A stretch of 64,000 bases of DNA from an uncultured Bacteroides sp. (GTDB lineage: Bacteria; Bacteroidota; Bacteroidia; Bacteroidales; Bacteroidaceae). The notes beneath the pieces were generated by a model. It saw only the letters and a program-made list of their open reading frames with translations, ran no database searches and was not told where the DNA came from. Positions 18,160 to 26,059 of the stretch are shown here, in pieces. Both the position numbers and the translations under genes were made by a program. Within the stretch, counting starts at the first letter, position 1. Every line of letters begins with the position of its first letter. The stretch is taken from assembly GCA_900553815.1 (NCBI GenBank), contig USEY01000001.1, positions 60,880-124,879 of the forward strand. The letters are read 5' to 3'.

Positions 18160-18675
18160 CTACTGACGCTGCGTCCGCAGCCATTTATAATAATAGTAAT
18201 AATCCAAAGAAGACTTCAAGGCTCCTACCACAAAGAACAGGCCCACTCCCGCCAAACGGCGCAGGCGCAAAACTTTGGCCCAATAATCAGCCTCCAGTCC
18301 ACCGCTCAACCACCAAATACAGTCCAAAGCCAAGGCGAACACGGTAGCCGCCAACATATAGACGCCACCCGTGAAAAGAACGAACAGCCACTTATTGCCA
18401 AGAAACAGACGATGCGACCAGTTATCAAGCACTACATAGCGCGTCTCCATACCGGGACGGTAATATCGGACCAATCCCCAAGCCAGTATAAGCAAGCCAA
18501 CGAGCATAACAAACAGAAGCATGAGCACAACATTTGTATTCAGCAGCTTCCACTGCCAAACCGATATACCAGCAAACGCCACCACCATCAGCAAGCCCAC
18601 ACAAATAGCCTCTGATGCTGTCAGGCGCGTACTACACCGGTAAGCCACTCTGTTTCCTCTATTAAATCCGAACAT
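18160..18675 (-). CDS. Membrane protein, tandem paralog 1 of the SPFH cluster
   Basis: The protein has 171 residues and four hydrophobic segments (about 24-42, 48-68, 97-118, 140-160). It is clearly homologous to the next gene upstream (18841-19344). Shared stretches are the RYYRPGMETR / RYFRPGLETR motif near residue 70, WSHRLFLGNKWLF / WTHRLYLRSRPLF, and the C-terminus YYYKWLRTQ / SCYKWLRTQ. I do not recognise a named family. The conserved motif between helices 2 and 3 is the best candidate functional site. Confidence 0.72.
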   Translation of the reverse strand: MFGFNRGNRVAYRCSTRLTASEAICVGLLMVVAFAGISVWQWKLLNTNVVLMLLFVMLVGLLILAWGLVRYYRPGMETRYVVLDNWSHRLFLGNKWLFVLFTGGVYMLAATVFALALDCIWWLSGGLEADYWAKVLRLRRLAGVGLFFVVGALKSSLDYYYYYKWLRTQRQ

Positions 18676-18840
18676 AAGACCAAACCTTTTTTAAAATACC
18701 TGTGCCGCTATCAATGATTCAGCGTTCCTGTGTTCACCACAGACTGCCACTCTCAGCAACAGTCCAATCAGCCCAAACCAATATTTAGACAAGCACATCA
18801 TCATCCATATATTAATACTCAATCCATACCATGCTATCCG

Positions 18841-19344
18841 CTACTTCTGCGTTCGCAACCATTTATAGCAGGAAGCAAACTCGCCATAGGACTTCGCCGC
18901 TCCTGCTACAAAACAGAAAGCCAGAAAAACCAGAAACTTCACATCGAAATAGTCTGCCCACAGTCCTTCTACACTTCCTTTTTCCATCCAGTCGAACAAC
19001 AACTTAACCACCAGCACTACCACGGCAGATATGCTACCGGTACACAACAGGAACAACGGTCTGCTTCGCAGATAAAGCCTATGCGTCCAGCCGCCCAGCA
19101 TCACCGTACGTGTCTCCAGCCCCGGTCGGAAATAACGGTAGGCGGGCCACACCATATAAAGCAACACAAGCGAACCCGCAAAGAGTATACCTATGAATGC
19201 ATCCATATCCTGCTCATGCCACTTGAGCAGAGCTAGACTGCCTATGAACAACAGGACGCAGAAGCACACCAGCAACTGTATCCTTGCCGAGGCACGACGG
19301 CTACACTGATATTGAACAGCAGTACCTCGATTAATACCTAACAT
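18841..19344 (-). CDS. Membrane protein, tandem paralog 2 of the SPFH cluster
   Basis: The protein has 167 residues and four hydrophobic segments, and is paralogous to 18160-18675 with the same YFRPGLETR and C-terminal YKWLRTQ motifs. The two copies are diverged, so the duplication is not recent. It lies 47 nt downstream of the SPFH gene and 165 nt upstream of its paralog, all on the minus strand. A role as a membrane partner of the SPFH scaffold is an inference from conserved position only. Confidence 0.72.
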   Translation of the reverse strand: MLGINRGTAVQYQCSRRASARIQLLVCFCVLLFIGSLALLKWHEQDMDAFIGILFAGSLVLLYMVWPAYRYFRPGLETRTVMLGGWTHRLYLRSRPLFLLCTGSISAVVVLVVKLLFDWMEKGSVEGLWADYFDVKFLVFLAFCFVAGAAKSYGEFASCYKWLRTQK

Positions 19345-19391
19345 ATATTCTAAGTTTTACGTTTAATCCCTATATTTTTCCCGGCCTGCCA

Positions 19392-20357
19392 TCAATGATT
19401 CAGTGTCCCTGTGTTCACCACCGGCTGCGCAGCCTCGTCGGCACAAAGCACTACGAGCAGGTTGCTCACCATGGCCGCCTTTTTCTCCTCGTCCAGTTCC
19501 ACGATTTCGTCCTTCGACAGTTTGTCGAGCGCCATGTGAACCATCGACACCGCGCCTTCCACAATCTTCTCGCGTGCACTGATGATGGCCGATGCCTGCT
19601 GACGACGCAACATCACGGCAGCAATCTCGGGAGCATAGGCCAGGTAGTTGATGCGGGCTTCCAGCACCTCCATGCCGGCCATTGCCAGACGCTCGTTCAA
19701 CTTCTGCTCCAGCTGCTCGTTGATTTCCTCGCCGCCCGAACGCAAGGTCAATTCTCCCTCAGCCGACTCATTGTCGTCGTAAGCATACTGTCCGGCCACC
19801 TGACGCAAGGCGGCATCGCTCTGAATCTTTACAAAATTCTCGAACGCATTCATGCGGTTGGCCACGGCATTGCCCACGCTTACCGACTTTCCATCGCCCG
19901 ATGTCGTTCCCGTGCTGGCCATGGTCTGCGCATCAATCTCAAACATGGCCTTATAAGTATCCTTCAGCCGCCAAACCAGCACCAGACCAATCAGGATAGG
20001 ATTTCCAATCTTGTCATTCACCTTGATAGGTTCCACATCGAGGTTTCGTGCACGAAGCGACAACTTCTTCTTATCCATGAACGGATTTACCCAAAAGAAT
20101 CCCGTATCCTTAAACGTTCCCTTATACTTGCCAAAGAACACCATGGCACGCGCCTCGTTGGGTTCCAGCTGCATGTAGCCACAGTTCAGTATAATCCACA
20201 GCAACGCCATCACCACTCCAAGCACATAAAACAGAGGCTGAGCCTGCATAAAGCACCAAACCGTCACTCCAGCCCATACAAACAAAAACAAGAAGATAGC
20301 CAGAAAGCCGTTCATCTTGAAACCACTGAATTTCACTTCCTTCGTTTCCATATCCAA
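19392..20357 (-). CDS. SPFH/Band 7 (prohibitin-stomatin) domain membrane protein
   Basis: The protein has 321 residues. Two N-terminal hydrophobic segments (about 17-35 and 40-62) form a membrane hairpin. The SPFH domain (about 65-250) begins LEPNEARAMVFFGKYKGT, contains NPFMDKKKLSLRARNLDVEPI, and is followed by a helical region with GMEVLEARINYLAYAPEIA. SPFH proteins oligomerise into membrane microdomain scaffolds and often partner with proteases or membrane proteins. No NfeD-type gene is adjacent; instead two paralogous membrane proteins follow. The ATG at 20357 or 20351 is the start, and a -7 element lies 30 nt upstream. Confidence 0.9.
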   Translation of the reverse strand: MDMETKEVKFSGFKMNGFLAIFLFLFVWAGVTVWCFMQAQPLFYVLGVVMALLWIILNCGYMQLEPNEARAMVFFGKYKGTFKDTGFFWVNPFMDKKKLSLRARNLDVEPIKVNDKIGNPILIGLVLVWRLKDTYKAMFEIDAQTMASTGTTSGDGKSVSVGNAVANRMNAFENFVKIQSDAALRQVAGQYAYDDNESAEGELTLRSGGEEINEQLEQKLNERLAMAGMEVLEARINYLAYAPEIAAVMLRRQQASAIISAREKIVEGAVSMVHMALDKLSKDEIVELDEEKKAAMVSNLLVVLCADEAAQPVVNTGTLNH

Positions 20358-20386
20358 TAGATTTAAATGATATTATTTTGATATTA

Positions 20387-20394
20387 CAAATATA
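20387..20394 (-). promoter_or_regulatory. -7 promoter element for the SPFH cluster
   Basis: TATATTTG on the minus strand, 30 nt upstream of the SPFH gene. The spacer 20395-20574 shows no other feature. Confidence 0.55.
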
Positions 20395-20574
20395 TTGCTT
20401 TAAATCATAAATCAAGGACGTTGGAAAAAAGAATCTGCGTTCCTTTAACGAAATATAACAACTTTCACGCAATTGGCAAGCCGCAGTATGCAACAAACAG
20501 CCGCTTCAGACATCTTTTCCACTGCCCCAACATCGGACAGCCAATCTACAGCCATCCTGCACGTACACAAAGAA

Positions 20575-20618
20575 CTCGGGCCCGGAAAAGATGGAAATCC
20601 ATCCTTCCCAGGCCCGAG
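20575..20618 (-). terminator. Long hairpin downstream of mdh
   Basis: An imperfect inverted repeat (CTCGGGCC arms, extended by GGATGG/CCATC pairs) with a tiny loop is followed on the minus strand by TTCTTTG. It lies 71 nt past the mdh stop. Confidence 0.65.
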
Positions 20619-20688
20619 CGGCTGATATCAATCAATTACCTGCCACATAGGCTCATGCCTACATGGCTTGGCAACAAACATGTCGTTA

Positions 20689-21630
20689 TCAAAGAGCACC
20701 TACTTCCTTCAGGGCAGCGTTTGTCTTGTGAACGGCAGCAGCACTGGCAGCAAATTTAGCCTTTTCGTCAGCAGTCAGCTCCAGTTCTACAATCTTCTCG
20801 ATACCATTCTTGCCCAAGATAACAGGTACACCGATGCAAAGGTCAGACTCGCCATACTCGCCTTCGAGCAATACAGAGCAAGGAATCATCTTCTTCTGGT
20901 TGTGGATAATAGACTCTACCACGTATGCGCCAGCCGCACCCGGAGCATACCAAGCAGAAGTGCCCAGCAGCTTGGTCAGTGTAGCACCGCCCACCATGGT
21001 AGCAGCAACTACCTCGTTCAGTTTCTCCTCGCTCAGCAGTGTGCTGACAGGCTGTCCTTTGTATGTAGCCAGACGTGCCAGAGGAATCATAGTCGTATCG
21101 CCGTGTCCGCCAATTACCATGCCTTCTACTTCGTTGGCATTGCAGCCCAGTGCCTGAGACAGGAAATACTTGAAGCGAGAGCTGTCGAGCGCACCACCCA
21201 TACCGATAACACGATTCTTAGGCAAGCCCAGTGACTTCAGAGCCAGATAAGTCATGGTATCCATCGGGTTGGAAATAACCACCAGGATAGCATTGGGTGA
21301 ATATTTCAGGATGTTTTGAGCAACCGACTTAACGATACCGGCATTTACACCTATCAACTCTTCGCGAGTCATGCCCGGCTTGCGGGGAATACCCGAAGTG
21401 ATGACAACTACGTCAGAATCAGCAGTCTTCTCATAGTCATTGGTACAACCTACTACAGTAGTGTCGAAGCCCAGCAACTGAGCTGTCTGCATCATATCCA
21501 TTGCCTTACCTTCCGAAACGCCTTCCTTTACGTCCAGCATTACTACTTCGTCGGCCACTTCATTAAAGGCCAATACATTAGCGCATGTAGCACCTACGTT
21601 ACCTGCACCTACTACGGTTACTTTTGACAT
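20689..21630 (-). CDS. mdh: Malate dehydrogenase
   Basis: The protein has 313 residues and interconverts malate and oxaloacetate with NAD. Bacteroides uses it in the reductive branch to succinate and propionate. Seen: the Rossmann motif VVGAGNVGATCANVLA at residues 5-20, the Asp that selects NAD (VMLDVKEG), the substrate-binding Arg of the mobile loop (ITSGIPRKPGMTREEL), and the catalytic Asp and His with VIGGHGDTTMIPL. It is of the LDH-like MDH type (MDH3). It is monocistronic, with a -7 element upstream and a hairpin downstream. Confidence 0.96.
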   Translation of the reverse strand: MSKVTVVGAGNVGATCANVLAFNEVADEVVMLDVKEGVSEGKAMDMMQTAQLLGFDTTVVGCTNDYEKTADSDVVVITSGIPRKPGMTREELIGVNAGIVKSVAQNILKYSPNAILVVISNPMDTMTYLALKSLGLPKNRVIGMGGALDSSRFKYFLSQALGCNANEVEGMVIGGHGDTTMIPLARLATYKGQPVSTLLSEEKLNEVVAATMVGGATLTKLLGTSAWYAPGAAGAYVVESIIHNQKKMIPCSVLLEGEYGESDLCIGVPVILGKNGIEKIVELELTADEKAKFAASAAAVHKTNAALKEVGAL

Positions 21631-21672
21631 AATCTTTCGTTTTTTGTTTAAATAAGTGTTTTAATAGACTGT

Positions 21673-21681
21673 GCAAAAGTA
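21673..21681 (-). promoter_or_regulatory. -7 promoter element for mdh
   Basis: TACTTTTGC on the minus strand, 43 nt upstream of the mdh ATG. Confidence 0.55.
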
Positions 21682-21965
21682 CAACGGCAAACCCAATTAA
21701 AGAAATTTTTCCATAATAAAATTGGTTAATTGGCCGAAGAGCTCCCCGAACTATTCCGCTATCTATACAAAACAGGCAGTCTGTTGCTGCAAATCGCCCG
21801 ATACAAATACCAGATTCATGCACTCCGCAACCTGTTTTCCATCCTTTCAATATCCTATTTAGCCCAATAATGTCGCAGACAGAATAGTAAACATCAACCG
21901 CCATGAAGAGAGCGGTACAGACTTTCCATTTTTTAGCTCTACTCCCCGAAGAGTTTCAGTGGAGA

Positions 21966-22053
21966 GAAACAAAAGTTTCCTCCCGAAGAAACTAAAGTTT
22001 CAGTAGGGAGAAACTAAAGTTCCAGCAGGAGGAAACTAAAGTTTCAGTACGAT
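21966..22053. repeat. Tandem repeat array, four units of 22 nt (family B)
   Basis: Units start at 21966, 21988, 22010 and 22032, with partial units on both sides. The core is GAAACTAAAGTTTC, two 6-nt arms complementary to each other around AA, followed by an 8-nt variable tail. The array lies between the mdh promoter and the terminator of the small peptide unit. Nothing else is seen in 21682-22092. Confidence 0.9.
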
Positions 22054-22092
22054 GAAACCAACCCGGCTGTCCACTCCCTGCAACAGGGATAT

Positions 22093-22130
22093 AAAAAAGA
22101 CGGAGATACATCTTGCGATATACCTCCGTC
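22093..22130 (-). terminator. Rho-independent terminator of the small peptide unit
   Basis: A stem from GACGGAG and its complement, extended with one mismatch, is followed on the minus strand by TTTTTTAT. It lies 26 nt past the stop of the 29-residue ORF. Confidence 0.85.
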
Positions 22131-22156
22131 CTGTCAGTTAGTATGCTTCAATCTTA

Positions 22157-22246
22157 TTATCTCTCAGTTCCATATCCCATGGACATCATCTCGCCCCGGC
22201 CCAACATGGCCAGAACATATCCTAAATAAGCCATAATCTTCTTCAT
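22157..22246 (-). CDS. Small peptide, 29 residues, second ORF of a mini-operon
   Basis: The ORF reads from an ATG at 22246 to a TAA at 22157: a basic start (MKKI), a short hydrophobic stretch (MAYLGYVLAMLG) and a Met/Gly-rich end (RGEMMSMGYGTER). The upstream AGGATT gives a modest ribosome site. The hydrophobic part is too short for a sure membrane helix. No homologue is known to me. Its support is position: between a promoter and a U-tailed terminator with only one other small ORF. Confidence 0.5.
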   Translation of the reverse strand: MKKIMAYLGYVLAMLGRGEMMSMGYGTER

Positions 22247-22324
22247 AATCCTAAAAACTAAACCTTAAAAATTAAACTAATACCTGAAAACTTAACTCTC
22301 AAGGATTTGGGAATGGGTGAATGC

Positions 22325-22399
22325 TTAGAGCATCACGTATCCCCAAATGTTCTTATCGGCTTTGCCGAAGTTCTTAAAAATCTTCTTAAACATCTTCAT
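22325..22399 (-). CDS. Small cationic peptide, 24 residues, first ORF of a mini-operon
   Basis: The ORF reads from an ATG at 22399 to a TAA at 22325. The first half is rich in Lys and Phe (MKMFKKIFKNFGKADK) and could form an amphipathic helix; the end is NIWGYVML. It has a strong Shine-Dalgarno site (AGGAGGAT, 7 nt before the ATG), rare in this genome. The leader also holds a second copy of AGGATAACAAA exactly 22 nt upstream. The -7 element at 22452-22460 precedes it by 53 nt. Function unknown; small protein or leader peptide are both possible. Confidence 0.6.
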   Translation of the reverse strand: MKMFKKIFKNFGKADKNIWGYVML

Positions 22400-22451
22400 T
22401 TTGTTATCCTCCTAAATCTTTTTTGTTATCCTGTTTGTCATCGATGACGGT

Positions 22452-22460
22452 GCAAATGTA
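22452..22460 (-). promoter_or_regulatory. -7 promoter element of the small peptide unit
   Basis: TACATTTGC on the minus strand, matching TAnnTTTGC completely. Confidence 0.6.
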
Positions 22461-22849
22461 GGGCCTTTCCAGAAAACAGCAAGCACTTTGGCATAGAAAA
22501 ACATGTTATATAACATATTTCTTGACCTATATCAAAAAGGAGACCCTCAAATAGACCTAAAATTGCCATTAAACAAAGAAAAATGAACAATATGTCAGTA
22601 CCTGACAACGACCACAGACAGAATGACAGCAAAACACTGTCAAAAGCCGAAAGTATGAACAAAAAGACAAATGCAAAAGTCCTTATACCATATTATATAT
22701 GTCTCGCCTCAGGCCGACAGACACAGAGCTGACGAGGAAAGAAGCAACAAATAAAATTTGTTTTACCAATATTTTTCACGTTATTTGCAAAATCATACAT
22801 AAAGCTGCGTCAATCAGGCAAAACAAATACACCATATATCCTACAACTC
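22461..22849. other. Intergenic region upstream of the histidine kinase gene
   Basis: This is the divergent spacer of 390 nt between the peptide unit and the kinase. It is AT-rich. A weak -7-like GTTATTTGC near 22780 could serve the kinase. I see no array or supported ORF. Confidence 0.4.
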
Positions 22850-25054
22850 ATGAAAAAACACATCATTCCCGTCATCTGTCTGCTGCTATCAGCTCTCTCC
22901 CTGCCTGCCGACGCACAAGAGAACAGCATTGTCGGCCAACTGTATGCAAAAGCCAACCAAAGCCAACGCTCGACCGACTACTGGGCCATATGCAGGTATA
23001 TTCTGGAAAATGGCGATTCAGAAGGCATCTTCAACGAAGCATTGAAGAAAGGTTATGAACGCGCCGTAGCCGAGAAATCGCCCAACTCCATGGCCCAATA
23101 CTACGACTGCCAGGCCGAATACAAACTGGCCATGGGCGAGCTAGACCAGTACATGCCGCTCAAATCCAAGGCGCTGGGCATCTATCGCCTCATGGACAAC
23201 AAAGACAAGGAAGCCGAATGCTGCATCTACATAGGAAACTACTTCAATGCCACCGGACAATACGACTCCGCGCGCATCTATCTGGAAAAGATGGACCGCT
23301 ACGCCGCCTCCCGCCCGCAAGCCACCTCCTACAACATCATGCTCACCTGCCTGGCCGACACTTACTATCGCATGGGCAACATCGACTCTGCCGTCAGCAA
23401 GGAACTGGCTTCGGCCCGCTACTCGGCCATGCTGGCCGACACGCTGACCCTGCTGGGCAGCTACCGGGCACTGGGCATGTACTGCCGCACCCAAGGCAGA
23501 CTGGAGGAAGCACTTAAACACTACAACCTGGCACTCGGACTGCTGACCGGAAACAGCTCCCTCTCAGGCGCAACCGAAGAAAAGGCTGCCCTTTACACCA
23601 ACCTGTCAGTGCTGTGCAACGACATGAAGCAAGCAGACGATGCCCTACGCTATGCCACACAAGCACGCCTGCTGGCCGACAAGATAGACAATGAACTGGC
23701 CACCGTGCAGATATATGCCAACATCGGCATGGTGTTCATTGAAAACGGTGACTTGCGTCAGGCGGCCGACTGTCTGCAACAAAGCATGCAGACGGCAACA
23801 CGCATGAACGACAAGAACATGATGCTGCGAAACGCCGGATACTTGGTGCAACTGAAGAACCTGCAAGGACAAGTCGACTCGGTAGACTACTACATACGTC
23901 TGGCCCATCGGCTGATACCAAGCGTACGGATGACACCGACCCTGCTGGGCTACTACCAGGCAGAACTACAGGCACTTGTTGACAACAAACGCTACAAGGA
24001 AGCACTGCACACGGGCAAGATGCTTGAACAGACAAACGGCATCGGGCAACGGAAATTCATCCTGCAAGGGCTCTATGCCTCCATGCGACAATGCTACACC
24101 CAGCTGGGCATGTACAAGGAGGCACTGGAGTATGCTGCGCTGCAAACCGCCCTGACCGACAGCCTGCAAAGTACAGAACGCAACAAAGCCTTGCAGGAAC
24201 TGAACGTGAAATACGAAACCAAGGAGAAAGAGCTGAAGTTGCTGCAACTGGAAAGCGAACGTCGGATATCTGCCGAACGCAACAAAACCCGCATAACGCT
24301 GTTGCTGCTGGCTATCGTGATTGTGCTGGCCGCTTCGGCGGCTCTGGTAGCCCGCCAACGGAAACGTGCCGAAAGGCTGAAACGCTATGCCGCCGAAAAA
24401 GAAAAGGAACTGGAGCTGTTGCAATATGACACCGAACTGAGCCTGACCCGCAAGTACTTGGAAGGCATGGAGTCGGAGCGGAACCGACTGGCCAAAGAAC
24501 TGCACGACGGCATCAGCAACGACCTCTACCTGCTGGAAATGAGATGCCAAAACAATGCCGAAAGTCCCAATCCGGATTTTGCCTCAACACTAAGCAAAAT
24601 AAGGGAAGATGTACGGTCCATCTCCCACGAACTGATGCCGCCCTCGTTCAGCGAACTCACCCTGAAGGAAATATTGCAGAACTATGCCGATAACCTGGCT
24701 GAAAGCAGCGGCATCGAGACCGAATTTCAGGCCGACCCAGCCGAAGCCGACTGGAACCGCTTGCCTCAGCAGACAAGCATGCTCCTCTACCGCACCGTAC
24801 AAGAGGCGGTAGGCAACATACTGAAGCATGCCGGCGCTACCCACATATATATAGGTATAGAGCAGACCGGCGACGGCACACTGTTGCTCTATATACACGA
24901 CAACGGAAACGGCTCTACAGATATTGCCGGCGACGGTATCGGCCTGAGAACCATGCAAGAACGCATTGCCTCCCTACACGGCACCCTGCACATAGCACCG
25001 GGAAAAGGCGGCAAAGGAACCCTCGTCCGATGCACGCTGCCTATCCAACAATAA
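22850..25054 (+). CDS. TPR-containing sensor histidine kinase (NarX/DesK type)
   Basis: The protein has 734 residues with a signal peptide (1-24, ending DAQE). TPR-like helical repeats (about 60-440) should lie in the periplasm. One transmembrane helix lies near 483-503 (ITLLLLAIVIVLAASAALVA), then a coiled coil. The HisKA_3 dimerisation domain has the phospho-acceptor His near residue 552 (RNRLAKELHDGISND), and the HATPase domain shows IHDNGNG and GIGLRTMQERIASLHG. It is followed 36 nt later by a NarL-type response regulator, its evident partner. The signal sensed by the TPR region is unknown. Confidence 0.92.
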   Translation: MKKHIIPVICLLLSALSLPADAQENSIVGQLYAKANQSQRSTDYWAICRYILENGDSEGIFNEALKKGYERAVAEKSPNSMAQYYDCQAEYKLAMGELDQYMPLKSKALGIYRLMDNKDKEAECCIYIGNYFNATGQYDSARIYLEKMDRYAASRPQATSYNIMLTCLADTYYRMGNIDSAVSKELASARYSAMLADTLTLLGSYRALGMYCRTQGRLEEALKHYNLALGLLTGNSSLSGATEEKAALYTNLSVLCNDMKQADDALRYATQARLLADKIDNELATVQIYANIGMVFIENGDLRQAADCLQQSMQTATRMNDKNMMLRNAGYLVQLKNLQGQVDSVDYYIRLAHRLIPSVRMTPTLLGYYQAELQALVDNKRYKEALHTGKMLEQTNGIGQRKFILQGLYASMRQCYTQLGMYKEALEYAALQTALTDSLQSTERNKALQELNVKYETKEKELKLLQLESERRISAERNKTRITLLLLAIVIVLAASAALVARQRKRAERLKRYAAEKEKELELLQYDTELSLTRKYLEGMESERNRLAKELHDGISNDLYLLEMRCQNNAESPNPDFASTLSKIREDVRSISHELMPPSFSELTLKEILQNYADNLAESSGIETEFQADPAEADWNRLPQQTSMLLYRTVQEAVGNILKHAGATHIYIGIEQTGDGTLLLYIHDNGNGSTDIAGDGIGLRTMQERIASLHGTLHIAPGKGGKGTLVRCTLPIQQ

Positions 25055-25090
25055 TCCTACCCTATCCCAACAAACCAAACGACATCCATC

Positions 25091-25768
25091 ATGACCGAAA
25101 CAAAGACGCCTCCCCCCTCTTCCATTATCATGGCCGACGACCATGCACTTGTAATTGAAGGCCTGAAAAGTATTTTAAACCCAATGTCCGAAGTGGCCTG
25201 CACCGACATGGCCCTGAATACACATGAGTTATTAATAAAAATGAGAGATAAACAGTATGATATAGTCCTGCTTGATATTGAACTGAACGGTGAAAACGGT
25301 TTAGAAGTAATACAAGACCTCAGACATATAAACAAAAACATCTCCATCATCGTTTGCACAGTACACGAAGAAATATGGACTGCACACGCTTTACTCAAGG
25401 CAAATCCCGAAGGCATTGTCTTGAAACTGTCGGGAGTAGAACATATAAAGAAAGCCATACAAGCCGTAAGGAAAGGCGAAAAATACTACTGTCCCCGCTT
25501 TGAGAAGTTGCAACGCAAGCTTTCTTCCCTGCCCCACTCTGCCATTCGCCGCAACTTGCCCACCCCGCGCGAAATAGAAGTACTAAGAGCCATTGCACGA
25601 GGCCTCAGTTCGTGCGAAATAGCCAATGAGCTGTTCCTGACCGAAAATACCATAGAGTCCTACCGCAAGAACCTCATGGTGAAACTGGAAGCACGCAATG
25701 TGGCCGACCTCATTGTGAAAGGCATAGAAAAAGGCTACATCGAAGTAGGATACGGCCAGCCTTCCTGA
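25091..25768 (+). CDS. NarL/FixJ family response regulator
   Basis: The protein has 225 residues. The receiver domain spans about 12-130, with the acidic pair ADDH near residue 15, phospho-accepting Asp62 (IVLLDIELNGENG) and Lys112 region (GIVLKLSG). A LuxR-type helix-turn-helix spans about 155-215 (LPTPREIEVLRAIARGLSS, then LTENTIESYRKNLM). Phosphorylation by the upstream kinase should release the DNA-binding domain. Its target may include the small-protein operon starting 146 nt downstream, an inference from position. The ATG at 25091 gives a short unstructured Thr/Pro-rich leader. Confidence 0.93.
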   Translation: MTETKTPPPSSIIMADDHALVIEGLKSILNPMSEVACTDMALNTHELLIKMRDKQYDIVLLDIELNGENGLEVIQDLRHINKNISIIVCTVHEEIWTAHALLKANPEGIVLKLSGVEHIKKAIQAVRKGEKYYCPRFEKLQRKLSSLPHSAIRRNLPTPREIEVLRAIARGLSSCEIANELFLTENTIESYRKNLMVKLEARNVADLIVKGIEKGYIEVGYGQPS

Positions 25769-25830
25769 ATCACCCCTAAGAAAGCAAAAATCCCCCGGAT
25801 TCCCGTGGTCAAGCGTATATAATAAGTGGA

Positions 25831-25838
25831 TAACTTTG
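25831..25838 (+). promoter_or_regulatory. -7 promoter element of the 45-residue protein operon, with leader hairpin
   Basis: TAACTTTG fits the consensus. The transcript would begin just before an inverted repeat (AAAAGACC at 25840 and GGTCTTTT ending at 25873) that occupies most of the leader to the ATG at 25915. Confidence 0.55.
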
Positions 25839-25914
25839 CAAAAGACCGTGAGACCAAGCGTTTCATGGTCTTTTATACTTCATTTATTACATAACCTATT
25901 AATCTAAAACAAAC

Positions 25915-26052
25915 ATGAGCAATGCAGCTTTACAGACCGTACAAGTGTTAATGAAAATGTTCTATTATGTATTCAAAGCGCTTTGGCAGGGACTGACCTT
26001 CGGTTTCAGAGCCTACCAGAACAGCAAGAACAAGAAAACTAAAAACCAGTAG
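25915..26052 (+). CDS. Small protein, 45 residues, first gene of a two-gene operon
   Basis: An ATG at 25915 gives 45 codons ending TAG at 26052. The middle is aromatic and amphipathic (MFYYVFKALWQGLTFGFRAY) and could lie on or across a membrane; the tail is strongly basic (QNSKNKKTKNQ). It starts 77 nt after a -7 element and ends 7 nt before the next gene, so it is probably translated with it. I do not recognise a family. Confidence 0.6.
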   Translation: MSNAALQTVQVLMKMFYYVFKALWQGLTFGFRAYQNSKNKKTKNQ

Positions 26053-26059
26053 TAATACA

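Noticed and set aside
19395..20360. 321-codon ORF opposite the SPFH gene
   Set aside because: Mirror frame of a well-supported gene; composition rich in His, Gln and Arg as expected for an antisense frame.
21599..21904. 101-codon ORF on the minus strand before mdh
   Set aside because: It overlaps the mdh start and promoter and has no recognisable domain.
22438..22662. 74-codon hydrophobic ORF on the minus strand
   Set aside because: It lies across the promoter of the small peptide unit, has no ribosome site and ends in a His/Arg tail typical of chance frames.
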